DNA of 64,000 nt from Microbacterium hydrocarbonoxydans (GTDB lineage Bacteria > Actinomycetota > Actinomycetes > Actinomycetales > Microbacteriaceae). Position numbers and translations under genes: made by a program. The DNA lies in NCBI RefSeq assembly GCF_011752045.1, contig NZ_JAAKXW010000005.1, positions 434,001 to 498,000 on the forward strand, in the 5' to 3' direction. The stretch's first letter is position 1. Each line of letters begins with the position of its first letter. This document shows, piece after piece, positions 16,134-25,003 of the stretch. The notes under the pieces were generated by a model, which did not search any database, was not told where the DNA came from, and saw only the letters and a list, made by a program, of their open reading frames with translations.

Positions 16134-17390
16134 GTGTGGCGCGCCCTGCGTGAGCGGCTGTCGCCGGCCGTGCTCGCCCGGTCCTTCGCGGCTCTGCGCG
16201 ACGCGCAGTACCGCCGGTGGAGCATCGCCGCGTTCGTCTCCGGCTCCGGGGGCACCGCCTCGACCGTCGCGATCGCCTGGCTCGTCGTCGAGCTCGGAGG
16301 CGACGGCGTCGCGTTCGGGGCGATCGTCGGCGTCGTGATGCTGCCGACCCTGCTGGCCGGTTCGTTCGCGGGGATGTTCGTCGACCGCTTCTCCCGGCGC
16401 TCCGTCCTCCTCGCGACGCACGTGCTGCAGATGCTCGTCGCCGCGGCGCTCGCGGTGCTGTCGTTCACCGGCACGGCCGGACTCCCCGCTCTGTTCGCCC
16501 TGTCGCTCGTGCAGGGACTGGCGTTCGCGGCGGACAACCCCGCCCGGCAGCTCCTCGTGCTCGATCTCGTCGGACCCGAGGGCACGACGAGCGCGGTCAG
16601 CATGAACGAGGTCGTCATCAACGCCTCGCGGATCTTCGGGCCCGCCGTCGCCGGGGCGATTCTGGCCGTCGGCGACCCCGGCTGGTGCTTCGTGTTCAAC
16701 GCGGTCTCGTTCCTGCCGTCCCTCGTCGTGCTGCTCCGCCTGCGCGTGCCGCGGATCAGCACGGAGCGCGTGCCGGACGGCATGCAGGGGCGTGCGCCGG
16801 CTGCCGCGCACCGGCCGCGTTCCCCCTGGCGGTTCGCGATGGGCACGCCGCGGATCCGGACGACGCTGCTGCTCGCGATCGGCGCGGCGGCCTCCTACAA
16901 CATCGCCGTGGTGATGCCCCTGATGGCCTCCGACGTGTTCCACGCCGGGGGAGGCGGCTACGCGGCGATCGCGGTGGCGTTCGGCGTCGGAGCGCTCCCC
17001 GGCGCCCTGCTGTCTGCCACGGGGCCGGCGGTGCCGCGCAGCGAGGAGGTGCGTGCGCTCGCCGTGGCCCTGGCAGGTGCGGTGCTGCTCGCCGCCTGGT
17101 CGCCCGTGCTGGGCGCGCTGCTCGTCACGATCGCGCTCGCCGGGGCGACCTCGATGTGGTTCATCGCGCGCGCGAACGCCCTGGTGCTGCTGGAGACGCC
17201 GGCCGCGATGCGCGGCAGGGTGATGGGCATCTGGGCGATGATGCTGCCGGGGTCCACGGTCATCACCGGCCTCCTGATCGGCGGGCTCGCCGATCTCGCA
17301 GGGCCGCGGGTGGCGTACGCGGCCGTCGCCGTGTTCCTCGCCGTCGTGGTCGCCGTCGGGTGGCGTGCTCTGCGAACCGCCGACGTCTGA
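16134..17390 (+). CDS. MFS transporter (MFS_3 / enterobactin-exporter-like)
   Basis: 418-residue, twelve-helix major facilitator protein, starting at a GTG (16134) after GGGGAGAG. Signature between helices 2 and 3: GMFVDRFSRRSVLLATH; related features: NPARQLLVLDLV, AVSMNEVVINASRIFGPAVAG and AAMRGRVMGIWAMM. This group usually exports small molecules. It is 27 bp downstream of the IolE-like gene and on the same strand, so it may export an aglycone or an unusable sugar product, but read-through has not been shown. A Cys and several long charged loops between helices 6 and 7 (RISTERVPDG to HRPRSPWR) are cytosolic. Confidence 0.85.
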   Translation: MWRALRERLSPAVLARSFAALRDAQYRRWSIAAFVSGSGGTASTVAIAWLVVELGGDGVAFGAIVGVVMLPTLLAGSFAGMFVDRFSRRSVLLATHVLQMLVAAALAVLSFTGTAGLPALFALSLVQGLAFAADNPARQLLVLDLVGPEGTTSAVSMNEVVINASRIFGPAVAGAILAVGDPGWCFVFNAVSFLPSLVVLLRLRVPRISTERVPDGMQGRAPAAAHRPRSPWRFAMGTPRIRTTLLLAIGAAASYNIAVVMPLMASDVFHAGGGGYAAIAVAFGVGALPGALLSATGPAVPRSEEVRALAVALAGAVLLAAWSPVLGALLVTIALAGATSMWFIARANALVLLETPAAMRGRVMGIWAMMLPGSTVITGLLIGGLADLAGPRVAYAAVAVFLAVVVAVGWRALRTADV

Positions 17391-17415
17391 GTGGCGCTCG
17401 TGCGCCGCTGGCCTC

Positions 17416-18351
17416 TCAGCCGGCGGCCTCGCGCAGCCGGACCAGCCGCTCGTGGCCGGTCTCCTCCAGCTCGGCGATGTCCTCGCGTGACTTCACGAAG
17501 TCCGAGAAAGAGCGGTAGCCGAGCGCCTTCTCGCTGAACGAGGGGTCCATGCGACGCATGTGCGTCTTCACGGCCGAGCTGTGAAGCCACTCGTCGGCAC
17601 CGGCCTTGTCATGGCCGAGGCGGAGGGCCCGCTGCAGCAGCTCGGTGGCCTCGCCCTGCTCGTCGAGCTTCGCCGGCGCGGCTTTGGCCTTCGCCGTCTT
17701 CGTCTTGGGGGCGGCCTTGGCCTTCACGGCCGGCTCCGCCGCGGCATCCGTCGTCTCCGCCGGGGCGGGCGCCGCCTTTGCCGGGCGGGCCACACCGGGC
17801 AGGGAGTCGTAGGACTCGAACTCGTCGCAGGCGGCGGCGAGGGACTTCGCGGTGGAGCCGGCGACGCCGACGCCGATCACGTAGCGGCCGAGGCGCTTGC
17901 AGCGCTGCGCGAGCGGGACGTAGTCGCTGTCGCCGGCCACGATCACGACATGGGTGAGATCGGGGAGGCGGAACATGTCCTCCACCGCATCCACGGCGAG
18001 CCGGATGTCGGCGCCGTTCTTCGCGTACGCGGCCGCCGGGAACAGCTGCACGAGGTCCACCGCGCGCGCCACCAGCTGGGAGCGGTACTCGGCGTTCACG
18101 GGTGACGACCAGTCGGCGTAGGCCCGCGTGAGCACGAGGGTGCCGAACGACGCGGCGTAGTCGATGATGGCTCCGACCTCGATCATCGCCCGGCCGAGGC
18201 GGTCGAGCACCTCGGGGTCGTTCGGGTTGTCGGTGATGCGCTGCCGGTCCTTGCCGTAGGCGTTGCGGCCGTGCACGCGGTCGTACCAGGAGATGACGAT
18301 GTTGTCGAAGTCCAGGTAGACGGCGACGCGCGCGTCGGTGAAGTCAGCCAT
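17416..18351 (-). CDS. NYN-domain ribonuclease-like protein with C-terminal OST-HTH/LOTUS domain
   Basis: 311 residues. The N-terminal NYN (PIN-like) domain carries the acidic set expected for metal-dependent RNA cleavage: Asp14 and Asp16-Asn17 (YLDFDNIVIS), KNGADIRLAVDAVEDMF and VIVAGDSDYVPLAQR. A low-complexity Ala/Lys/Pro linker follows (about 180-225, repeats of KAKAAPKTK). The C-terminal LOTUS/OST-HTH domain (SSAVKTHMRRMDPSFSEKALGYRSFSDFVKSR) is a predicted RNA-binding module. Cytosolic role in RNA turnover or regulation is inferred. Its start overlaps the 3' end of the Gfo/Idh gene by 8 bp, so the two are translationally coupled although functionally unlike. Confidence 0.88.
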   Translation of the reverse strand: MADFTDARVAVYLDFDNIVISWYDRVHGRNAYGKDRQRITDNPNDPEVLDRLGRAMIEVGAIIDYAASFGTLVLTRAYADWSSPVNAEYRSQLVARAVDLVQLFPAAAYAKNGADIRLAVDAVEDMFRLPDLTHVVIVAGDSDYVPLAQRCKRLGRYVIGVGVAGSTAKSLAAACDEFESYDSLPGVARPAKAAPAPAETTDAAAEPAVKAKAAPKTKTAKAKAAPAKLDEQGEATELLQRALRLGHDKAGADEWLHSSAVKTHMRRMDPSFSEKALGYRSFSDFVKSREDIAELEETGHERLVRLREAAG

Positions 18352-19342
18352 TGGTCGTTCCCTCCTGCGGGTACCGCACGCCGATCTGCGCGCGGATCTC
18401 GTCGAGCGTGCCCATGATGGCCACGCTCTCGGCGATCGGGAGGACGTCGCTGTCGAGGAGGCCGTCCCGCACGAAGCGCTCCGCAGCCCTGGCCTGGTAC
18501 TCCATGCCGCGGCCGGCGACCTCGGAGGAGGCGAACTCCTCGGCGACCGTGCCGTCCGGCAGGATCACGCGGAACGTCGTGGGGGAGTACCAGACGGTGT
18601 CGATCTCGATGCGGGCGGCCGTACCGACGATGCTGGCGACGTTGGGGCCGGCGGCGCGCGAGGAGGAGAGGGTCGTCGAGATCGCACCGCCCTCGTGCGT
18701 CATCACGGTCGCGACCTCGGCGTCCGCCCCGGTGTCGATGAGGCGCCCGACGGCGCGGATGCTCGTCGGGGCGCCGAGGACGTCCCAGACGAAGGAGATC
18801 GGGTAGATGCCGAGGTCGAGGAGGGCCCCGCCGCCGAGTTCGAGGGCGTTCAGCCGGTGCGCCGGATCGTCGGGCAGGAGCTGGGTGTGGTCGGCGCTCA
18901 CCGCGCGGATCTCTCCCAGCGTGCCGGCCGCGACGATCTCACGGATGCGGGCCATGTGCGGCAGGTAGCGCGCCCACATCGCCTCCATCACGAGCAGCCC
19001 GCGCTCGGCTGCGAGGATCCGGAGGTCCTCCGCCTCCGCCCGGTTCAGCGTGAACGGCTTCTCCACGAGCACGTGCTTGCCGGCCTCGAGTGCGAGACGC
19101 GCGTTCTCGTGGTGCATCGGGTGCGGCGTGGACACGTAGACGATGTCGACGTCGGGGTCGGCGACGAGCGCCTCGTAGGAGGCGTGCGCCCGCGGGATGT
19201 CGAAACGACGGGCGAAGGCGTCGGCGGACTCCTGAGAGCGTGAGCCGACCGCGACGAGGTCGAGCCCCGCGGTGCGCAGATCGGATGCGAACGCGCCGGC
19301 GATGCCGCCGGTCGCGAGGATTCCCCAACGAAGACCAGTCAT
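18344..19342 (-). CDS. Gfo/Idh/MocA-family oxidoreductase (dihydrodiol dehydrogenase-like)
   Basis: 332-residue NAD(P)-dependent dehydrogenase. Rossmann segment: LRWGILATGGIAGAFASDL; catalytic EKP in GKHVLVEKPFTLNRAEAEDL; EAMWARYLPHMARIREIV and LLDLGIYPISFVWDVLG match the trans-1,2-dihydrodiol/xylose dehydrogenase-like group. Not closely similar to the Gfo/Idh protein at 7362-8474. TACGCT sits 6 nt upstream of the ATG, indicating a leaderless transcript that continues into the NYN gene. Substrate unknown. Confidence 0.9.
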   Translation of the reverse strand: MTGLRWGILATGGIAGAFASDLRTAGLDLVAVGSRSQESADAFARRFDIPRAHASYEALVADPDVDIVYVSTPHPMHHENARLALEAGKHVLVEKPFTLNRAEAEDLRILAAERGLLVMEAMWARYLPHMARIREIVAAGTLGEIRAVSADHTQLLPDDPAHRLNALELGGGALLDLGIYPISFVWDVLGAPTSIRAVGRLIDTGADAEVATVMTHEGGAISTTLSSSRAAGPNVASIVGTAARIEIDTVWYSPTTFRVILPDGTVAEEFASSEVAGRGMEYQARAAERFVRDGLLDSDVLPIAESVAIMGTLDEIRAQIGVRYPQEGTTNG

Positions 19343-19444
19343 GGTCTCAGCGTAGCTTTTCCAAAACCGGTGCCGGGTGGGGATACACTCAAGCACCTCC
19401 TCCGCTCGGACGAGGTCAGCTTCGGCCGCCGATGGAGGCGCAGC

Positions 19445-22182
19445 ATGGAGGAGACGGCGTCGCCGCAGGAACGACTGATCGCGATCGGGCGCGACGCGGG
19501 GTCGCAGCTGGAGCGGAATCCGGGGATGCCCTCCAGCACCTGGCGCCTGCGCAGCGACGCCTGGGAGTATCTCCTGTTCGCGGTGAAGCGACTGGCCCTC
19601 AGCGGAGACGGCGTGGCGGGTCTCGCCGCCGACGGCGAGATACATCGCTCGCTGCGGGCGCTGGAGACGATCGAGCTGTACTGGGCGGGCGTGGGACAGC
19701 GTTACGTCCGGGGCATCGGCGTTCTGCTGTCCGACGGCGACTTCCACACGGCCATGGAGCGCATCAGCCGGGTCGTGAAGCGCCTGCGCGGAGACACCCT
19801 CCCGGAAGAGCCGCGGGACGAGCCCCTCGACGAGCTCGAGCGGGTGGAGCTGGCGGGAGACGCCGACCCGCGCCCTCGCTTCGAGGTGCTCATCGTCGAC
19901 GAGACGACGACCGCCGACCGCGACAGCATCCGCTCCGAGGTCCTGCGCCTGCGCGCGCCCGCCGACGCCTTCGTGTACGAGGCGGTCGTCGTCCCCTCGG
20001 CCGACGACGCCGTGGCCGCGGTGCTGACCAACCCGAACATCCTCGCCTGCGTCGTGCGACCGGGCTTCAGCGAGCGGACGCGCCAGCACCTCAGCCGAGA
20101 CCTGCGCAGCGTCATCGAGCTGGCCCGCACGCACGGCACGTCGCTGCCGGGCGCGTCTTCGAGTCCTCTCGCCTCGGTGCACCGCGTGCTGGGCCTCGCC
20201 GACACGCTGTCCTCGATCCGCCCGGAGCTCGACCTCTACCTGATGGCAGGGGCGCACATCGAGGATCTCGCTGGCGTGCTCACCCGACGGTTCCGCCGCG
20301 TCTTCCGCCGGGAGGATCAGCTCGAGCTGCACCTGACGCTGCTGCGGCGCGTCTCGCACCTGTACGACACCCCGTTCTTCTCGGCGATCCAGGACCACGC
20401 GCGCCGGCCGGTCGGCGTGTTCCACGCGCTGCCGGTCGCCCGGGGCGGCTCCGTGGTCGGGTCGCGGTGGATCCGGGATCTCGCCGACTTCTACGGCCTC
20501 AACCTGCTGCTGGCCGAGACCAGCGCGACCTCGGGCGGACTGGACTCGCTGCTCGCCCCGGTGCGCACGCTCAAGAAGGCGCAGGCGCTCGCCGGTCGCG
20601 CCTACGGGGCGAAGCACACTTTCTTCGTGACCAACGGCACGTCGACGGCGAACAAGATCGTGCATCAGGCGCTCGTGGCGCCGAACGACGTCGTGCTCGT
20701 CGACCGGAACTGCCACAAGTCGCACCATCACGCGGTGATGCTCACCGGTGCGCGCCCGGCCTACCTCGAGGCGTATCCCCTCGACGAGTTCGCGTTCTAC
20801 GGTGCGGTGCCCATCGAGCGCATCAAGAAGCTGCTGCTCGACTATCGCGCGGCGGGACGGCTCGACGAGGTGCGCATGATCACGCTCACCAACTGCACCT
20901 TCGACGGCATCGTGTACGACCCCGAACGCGTCATGGCGGAGTGCCTGGCGATCAAGCCCGACCTGGTGTTCCTGTGGGACGAGGCGTGGTTCGCCTTCGC
21001 CGCGTTCCATCCCGTCACCCGCCGGCGCACGGCGATGGCGGCGGCCAGGCATCTCGAGGCGCGGCTGCGCACGGCAGCGCATTCCGCGGCGCACCGCGCC
21101 CAGCGGGAGGTCCTGTTCGATGCGGAGGGGAACCCGGCACCCGACGAGGTCTGGCTGCGGGAGCGGCTCGTGCCGTCGCCCCAGGCGCGGATCCGGGTCT
21201 ACGCGACGCAGTCGACGCACAAGACGCTGACGGCGCTGCGTCAGGGGTCGATGATCCACGTCTACGACCAGGACTGGAAGCGCGACGCGGAGGATCCGTT
21301 CCACGAGGCGTACATGACGCACACCTCGACGTCCCCCAACTATCAGATCCTCGCCTCGCTGGACATCGGCCGCCGGCAGGTGGAGCTCGAGGGGTTCGAG
21401 CTCGTGCAGCGGCAGCTCGATCTCGGCACGAGCCTCGCGCAGGCGATCTCACGGCACCCGCTGCTGCGACGGACCTTCCGCGTGCTCACGGCGCACGACC
21501 TGATCCCGGCCGAGTATCGCGGAACCGGGCGGCCGATGCCGCACCGTGGCGGACTCGCGCCGATGTGGCAGGCCTGGGCGGACGACGAGTTCGTCATCGA
21601 TCCGAGCCGCGTCACGATCGAGATCAGCCGCACCGGCGTCGACGGGGACACCTTCAAGCACGAGCACCTGATGGACCGCTACGGCATCCAGGTCAACAAG
21701 ACCAGCCGCAACACGGTGCTCTTCATGACGAACATCGGCACGTCGCGCAGCGCGATCGCCTACCTCATCGAGGTGCTGGTGAAGCTCGCGGAGCTGTTCG
21801 ATGAGGACCAGGCCCAATACGACGCCGACGAGGACGCCCCTGCCGAGGCGCCGATGCCGCCGCTGCCCGACTTCAGCGCGTTCGCGCCGGAAACGCCACC
21901 GACGACGTGCTGCCGGACGGCGACCTCAGAGCGGCGTTCTTCCGCGGGCAGCGCCGTGGCGCCGTCGAGCACGTGCTCCCCGCGGAGCTGCGCGAGCGCG
22001 TCGAGCGCGGTGACCGTCCGGTCTCAGCCGGTTTCGTCACGCCCTACCCTCCGGGCTTCCCGGTGCTGGTGCCAGGGCAGATCATCACCCGCGAAGTGCT
22101 CGCGTTCATGCGGGTGCTCGACACCCGGGAGATCCACGGCTACGACGCGCGCCGCGGATACCGCATCCTGCTCAGGCCCTAG
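19445..22182 (+). pseudogene. Orn/Lys/Arg decarboxylase, frameshifted near the C-terminus
   Basis: PLP-dependent basic amino-acid decarboxylase, about 912 residues if repaired. Starts at ATG 19445 after GGAGG with a 6-nt gap; a TACACT box at 19384-19389 suggests a leader of about 50 nt. N-terminal wing domain (about 1-300), then PLP core with THKTLTALRQGS (Lys593, Schiff base), FVTNGTSTANKIV and VFLWDEAWFA. The frame that encodes DFSAFAPE fails to join the C-terminal domain: from about 21891 the homologous sequence (NATDDVLPDGDLRAAFF, then TPYPPGFPVLVPGQII and LDTREIHGYDA) lies one frame over, ending at 22182. Adding one G in CCGGAAACG (21887-21895) restores a continuous protein. A real mutation or a homopolymer sequencing error are both possible. 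Its end overlaps the convergent sulfhydrylase by 11 bp. Confidence 0.85.
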
Positions 22183-23464
22183 CGAGTGCCTGGTCCAGGT
22201 CGGCGATGATGTCGCGCGGGTCCTCGAGGCCGAGGGAGATGCGGATCGTGTTCAGCGAGATGCCCGCGGCGGCGCGCTGCTCGGCGTTCAGGTGCGAGTG
22301 GGTCATCGAGGCCGGGTGCGCGACCATGCTGCGGGCGTCGCCGATGTTCGCGATGAGGCGCACGACCTTCAGGCCGTCGATCACGCGCCCGATCCGCTCC
22401 TGCGTGCCCTCGTCCTCGGGGCCGGCCAGATCGAAGGAGAACACCGACGGCACACCCTGGGGCAGGTAGCGCTCGGCCAGGTCGTGCCAGGGATTGCCCT
22501 CGAGGCCGGGGTGGTTGACCTTCGCGACCGACGGATGCTGCGCCAGGAACTGCGCGACCGCGAGGGCGCTGGAGCTCTGCCGGGACACTCGCAGGTCGAG
22601 CGTCTCGATGCCCTGCAGGATCTGCCAGGCGTTGAACGGGGACAGCGACGGGCCGAGGTCGTGCACGTACTTCGACTTCACGAGCGCGGCGAACGCCTGT
22701 CCGATGCCGAAGCGCTCCCAGAGCACCAGGCCGGGGACGCGCCGGTACTCCGCGGTGAAGTGCGGCCAGCGCTCGGGCTCGGCGCCGAAGTCGAACGTGC
22801 CCTGGTCGACGACGACGCCGCCGAGGGAGGTGCCGTGCCCGGAGAGGAACTTGGTCGCGGAGTGCACGACGAAGTCGGCGCCGTGCTCGCCCGGGCGCAC
22901 CAGGTACGGCGTGCCGACCGTGTTGTCGATCACGAGCGGGACGCCCGCCTCGTGGGCGATGTCGGCGACGAGGCGGATGTCGAGCACCTGAGCGACCGGG
23001 TTCGCGACCGACTCGGCAAACAGCGCGCGAGTGTCGGGGCGGATCGCGGCGCGCCACGCCTCCGGGTCGTCCTGGTCGACGAAGGTGACCGGGATGCCGA
23101 AGTCCTCGAAGGTCTCCTGGAACAGGTCGACGGTGCCGCCGTACAGCTGGTTGGCGGCGACGATGTGGCCGCGCACGCCGACGATCGCGAGGAGGGTGAC
23201 CGCCACGGCGGCCTGTCCCGAGGCGACGGCCACGGCGGAGGCGCCGCCCTCGAGAGCGGCGACGCGCTCTTCGAGCACCTGCTGCGTCGGGCTGGCGTTG
23301 CGGCTGTACAGGTTGCCCGACTTGCGCAGTGCGAACAGCTCCGCGGCGTCGGCGAGCGAGGCGAACTGGTACGCCGCCGTCTGGTAGAGCGGAGGCACGG
23401 CGCTGTTCTGCGGCGTCCCGGGGACGTAGCCGGCCTGGATCTGCTGGGTGGCGAACTCGCTCAT
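22172..23464 (-). CDS. metY: O-acetylhomoserine sulfhydrylase (MetY/Met17 type)
   Basis: 430-residue PLP enzyme of the Cys/Met metabolism family that makes homocysteine from O-acetylhomoserine and sulfide. Key motifs: PPLYQTAAYQF, GNLYSRNASPTQQVLEERVAALEGG, ANQLYGGTVDLF, VIDNTVGTPYLVRPGEHGADFVVHSATKFLSGHG (Lys of SATK is the PLP lysine), and FNAWQILQGIETLDLR. The long insertion around YRRVPGLVLWERFG separates it from MetB-type cystathionine synthases. An AGGAAAA stretch precedes the ATG. Only 85 bp separates it from the divergent SRPBCC gene, and no S-box or SAH riboswitch can be fitted there. Confidence 0.92.
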   Translation of the reverse strand: MSEFATQQIQAGYVPGTPQNSAVPPLYQTAAYQFASLADAAELFALRKSGNLYSRNASPTQQVLEERVAALEGGASAVAVASGQAAVAVTLLAIVGVRGHIVAANQLYGGTVDLFQETFEDFGIPVTFVDQDDPEAWRAAIRPDTRALFAESVANPVAQVLDIRLVADIAHEAGVPLVIDNTVGTPYLVRPGEHGADFVVHSATKFLSGHGTSLGGVVVDQGTFDFGAEPERWPHFTAEYRRVPGLVLWERFGIGQAFAALVKSKYVHDLGPSLSPFNAWQILQGIETLDLRVSRQSSSALAVAQFLAQHPSVAKVNHPGLEGNPWHDLAERYLPQGVPSVFSFDLAGPEDEGTQERIGRVIDGLKVVRLIANIGDARSMVAHPASMTHSHLNAEQRAAAGISLNTIRISLGLEDPRDIIADLDQALARA

Positions 23465-23549
23465 CAGACCATTTTCCTGAGCGGGCGCGCGGTGCCGCGG
23501 CGTATGTCGAACTGTTGCACAGCGTGACCCACCGGAGGACCATGAGCTC

Positions 23550-24014
23550 ATGGGCGTCGTCGAGTTCGAGCTGGTGCGCGTGATCGACGCGCCGGTCGAG
23601 GAGGTCTTCGATCGGATCGCGGACATCGGCGGCTACGCGGACTGGATGCCGAAGCGGGGGAGCCTCCTGCGCCAGACCCGGCAGACCTCGCCGGGGCCGG
23701 TCGGCCTCGGCACGACGTACTTCGATCAGACCTCGGCGGGGGACACCCCGGGTGACGTCGCCGAGTTCGAACGCCCGACGGCGATCGTCTTCCACTGGTG
23801 GGACGCGTCGTCGAGAGGGACTCTCAAGGCCGAGGGGTGGCCGGGGTACCGTCTTCAGGCCATCGGCCCGCGCGCGACGGAGGTGCGCCATCACGCCCGG
23901 CTGCAGACCTACGGTGCCTCCCGCCTGATGACCCCCGTCTACCGCTGGCTGGCTCGGCGCGAGCGCACGGTGGTGATCGAGGCGCTGAAGGCCTCGTTCG
24001 ATCGCCCGACCTGA
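23550..24014 (+). CDS. SRPBCC-family (polyketide cyclase/START-like) protein
   Basis: 154-residue ligand-binding helix-grip protein: FELVRVIDAPVEEVFDRIADIGGYADWMP at the N-terminus, VAEFERPTAIVFHWWDASSRGTLKAEGWPGYRLQ in the sheet, and a C-terminal helix MTPVYRWLARRERTVVIEALKASF. Such proteins bind hydrophobic ligands or act as unspecified cyclases. No catalytic residues can be assigned. The start is ATG 23550 after GGAGG at 23534-23538; an ATG at 23542 is out of frame. It is convergent with the quinone reductase gene, whose stop lies 1 nt away. Confidence 0.85.
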   Translation: MGVVEFELVRVIDAPVEEVFDRIADIGGYADWMPKRGSLLRQTRQTSPGPVGLGTTYFDQTSAGDTPGDVAEFERPTAIVFHWWDASSRGTLKAEGWPGYRLQAIGPRATEVRHHARLQTYGASRLMTPVYRWLARRERTVVIEALKASFDRPT

Positions 24015-24015
24015 G

Positions 24016-24960
24016 CTACGGGACCAGGATGATCTTCCCGTCGGCCTCGCCGGACTCGACGAGCTCGTGCGCCCTGGCCGCCTCCGCGAGAGGCAGCTCG
24101 GGGCCGAGCTCGATCGTGAAGTCGCCGGCCGCGATGAGCTCGATCGTCTTCGGCAGCGCCTCGGCCCGCCACGCCTTCTCCTGGTCGGTGAGGGGCACGG
24201 GCGACCCGCCGGAGAACGCGCGGATGCCGAAGTCGGCGGCATCCGGTCCGCGGACGATGGTGGCGATGCGGTCGCGATCCTCGACCAGCGCGAGGGAGGT
24301 CTCGATGGCCTCGTCGGTGCCGGCGCAGTCCAGCGCGACGGTGACGGGGGAGGGCGCAGCCGCGCGCACCCGTTCGAGCAGCCCCTCGCCGTAGGCCACC
24401 GGGATCGCGCCGAGCTCGCGGAGCTGATCGTGGCGTGCCGGGCTGCCGGTGGCGATCACGGTCGCACCCCACGCGACGGCGAACTGCACGGCCGCCTGTC
24501 CGACCGCGCCGGAGCCGGCGTGCACGAGAAGCGCATCGCCCGCGCGGACGCCGAGGGAGAGCAGCGACTGGTACGCGGTGCCGGCGGGGATGCCGATGCC
24601 GGCTCCCTCCGCGGCGGTGACCGCGTCGGGGAGGAGTGCGATGTTCTGCGCCGGGACGGCGAGCGCGGAGGCGTAGGTGCCGCGGGTGTCGTGGATCGCC
24701 ACCCGGTCGCCGGGGAGGAACCCCTCGACGGCCTCGCCGACGGCGGTGATCACTCCCGCGCCGTCGAAGCCGACAGGGCGGGGCTCGGTGATCGGCGGTG
24801 ACGGCCGCTTGGCGCTGCGCAGCTTCGCGTCGATCGGATTGACGCCGGCCGCCTCTATCCGCACGACCACCTCGTCGCGCAGCGGCACGGGATCGGGGAT
24901 CTCGATGAGGTGGAGGACATCCGGGGAGCCGAACTCGGTGTAGACGATCGCGCGAGTCAT
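24016..24960 (-). CDS. NADP-dependent quinone oxidoreductase-like protein (zinc-free MDR)
   Basis: 314-residue medium-chain dehydrogenase/reductase. GroES-like N-terminal half (AIVYTEFGSPDVLHLIEIPDP, VVVRIEAAGVNPIDAKLRSA, GFDGAGVITAVGEAVEGFLPGDRV), nucleotide-binding motif LVHAGSGAVGQAAVQFA near residues 143-159, and a C-terminal ELPLAEAARAHELVESGEADGKIIL. Typical zinc ligands of alcohol dehydrogenases are absent, which fits the quinone reductase (QOR/enoyl-reductase) branch. TAGCCT sits 6 nt upstream of the ATG. Substrate unknown. Confidence 0.9.
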   Translation of the reverse strand: MTRAIVYTEFGSPDVLHLIEIPDPVPLRDEVVVRIEAAGVNPIDAKLRSAKRPSPPITEPRPVGFDGAGVITAVGEAVEGFLPGDRVAIHDTRGTYASALAVPAQNIALLPDAVTAAEGAGIGIPAGTAYQSLLSLGVRAGDALLVHAGSGAVGQAAVQFAVAWGATVIATGSPARHDQLRELGAIPVAYGEGLLERVRAAAPSPVTVALDCAGTDEAIETSLALVEDRDRIATIVRGPDAADFGIRAFSGGSPVPLTDQEKAWRAEALPKTIELIAAGDFTIELGPELPLAEAARAHELVESGEADGKIILVP

Positions 24961-25003
24961 GGTCTCAGGCTACGCCGTCCGCGTCTCGTCCCGCGCCGCT
25001 CGC

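Noticed and set aside
19370..23527. A single continuous 1385-codon reading frame covering the decarboxylase and beyond
   Set aside because: After about 21890 it loses all similarity to the decarboxylase and runs antisense to the well-supported metY gene. It is an artefact of the one-base shift.
23465..23549. A SAM/SAH riboswitch upstream of metY
   Set aside because: The 85-bp divergent gap has no room or sequence for the paired core of an S-box or SAH element.
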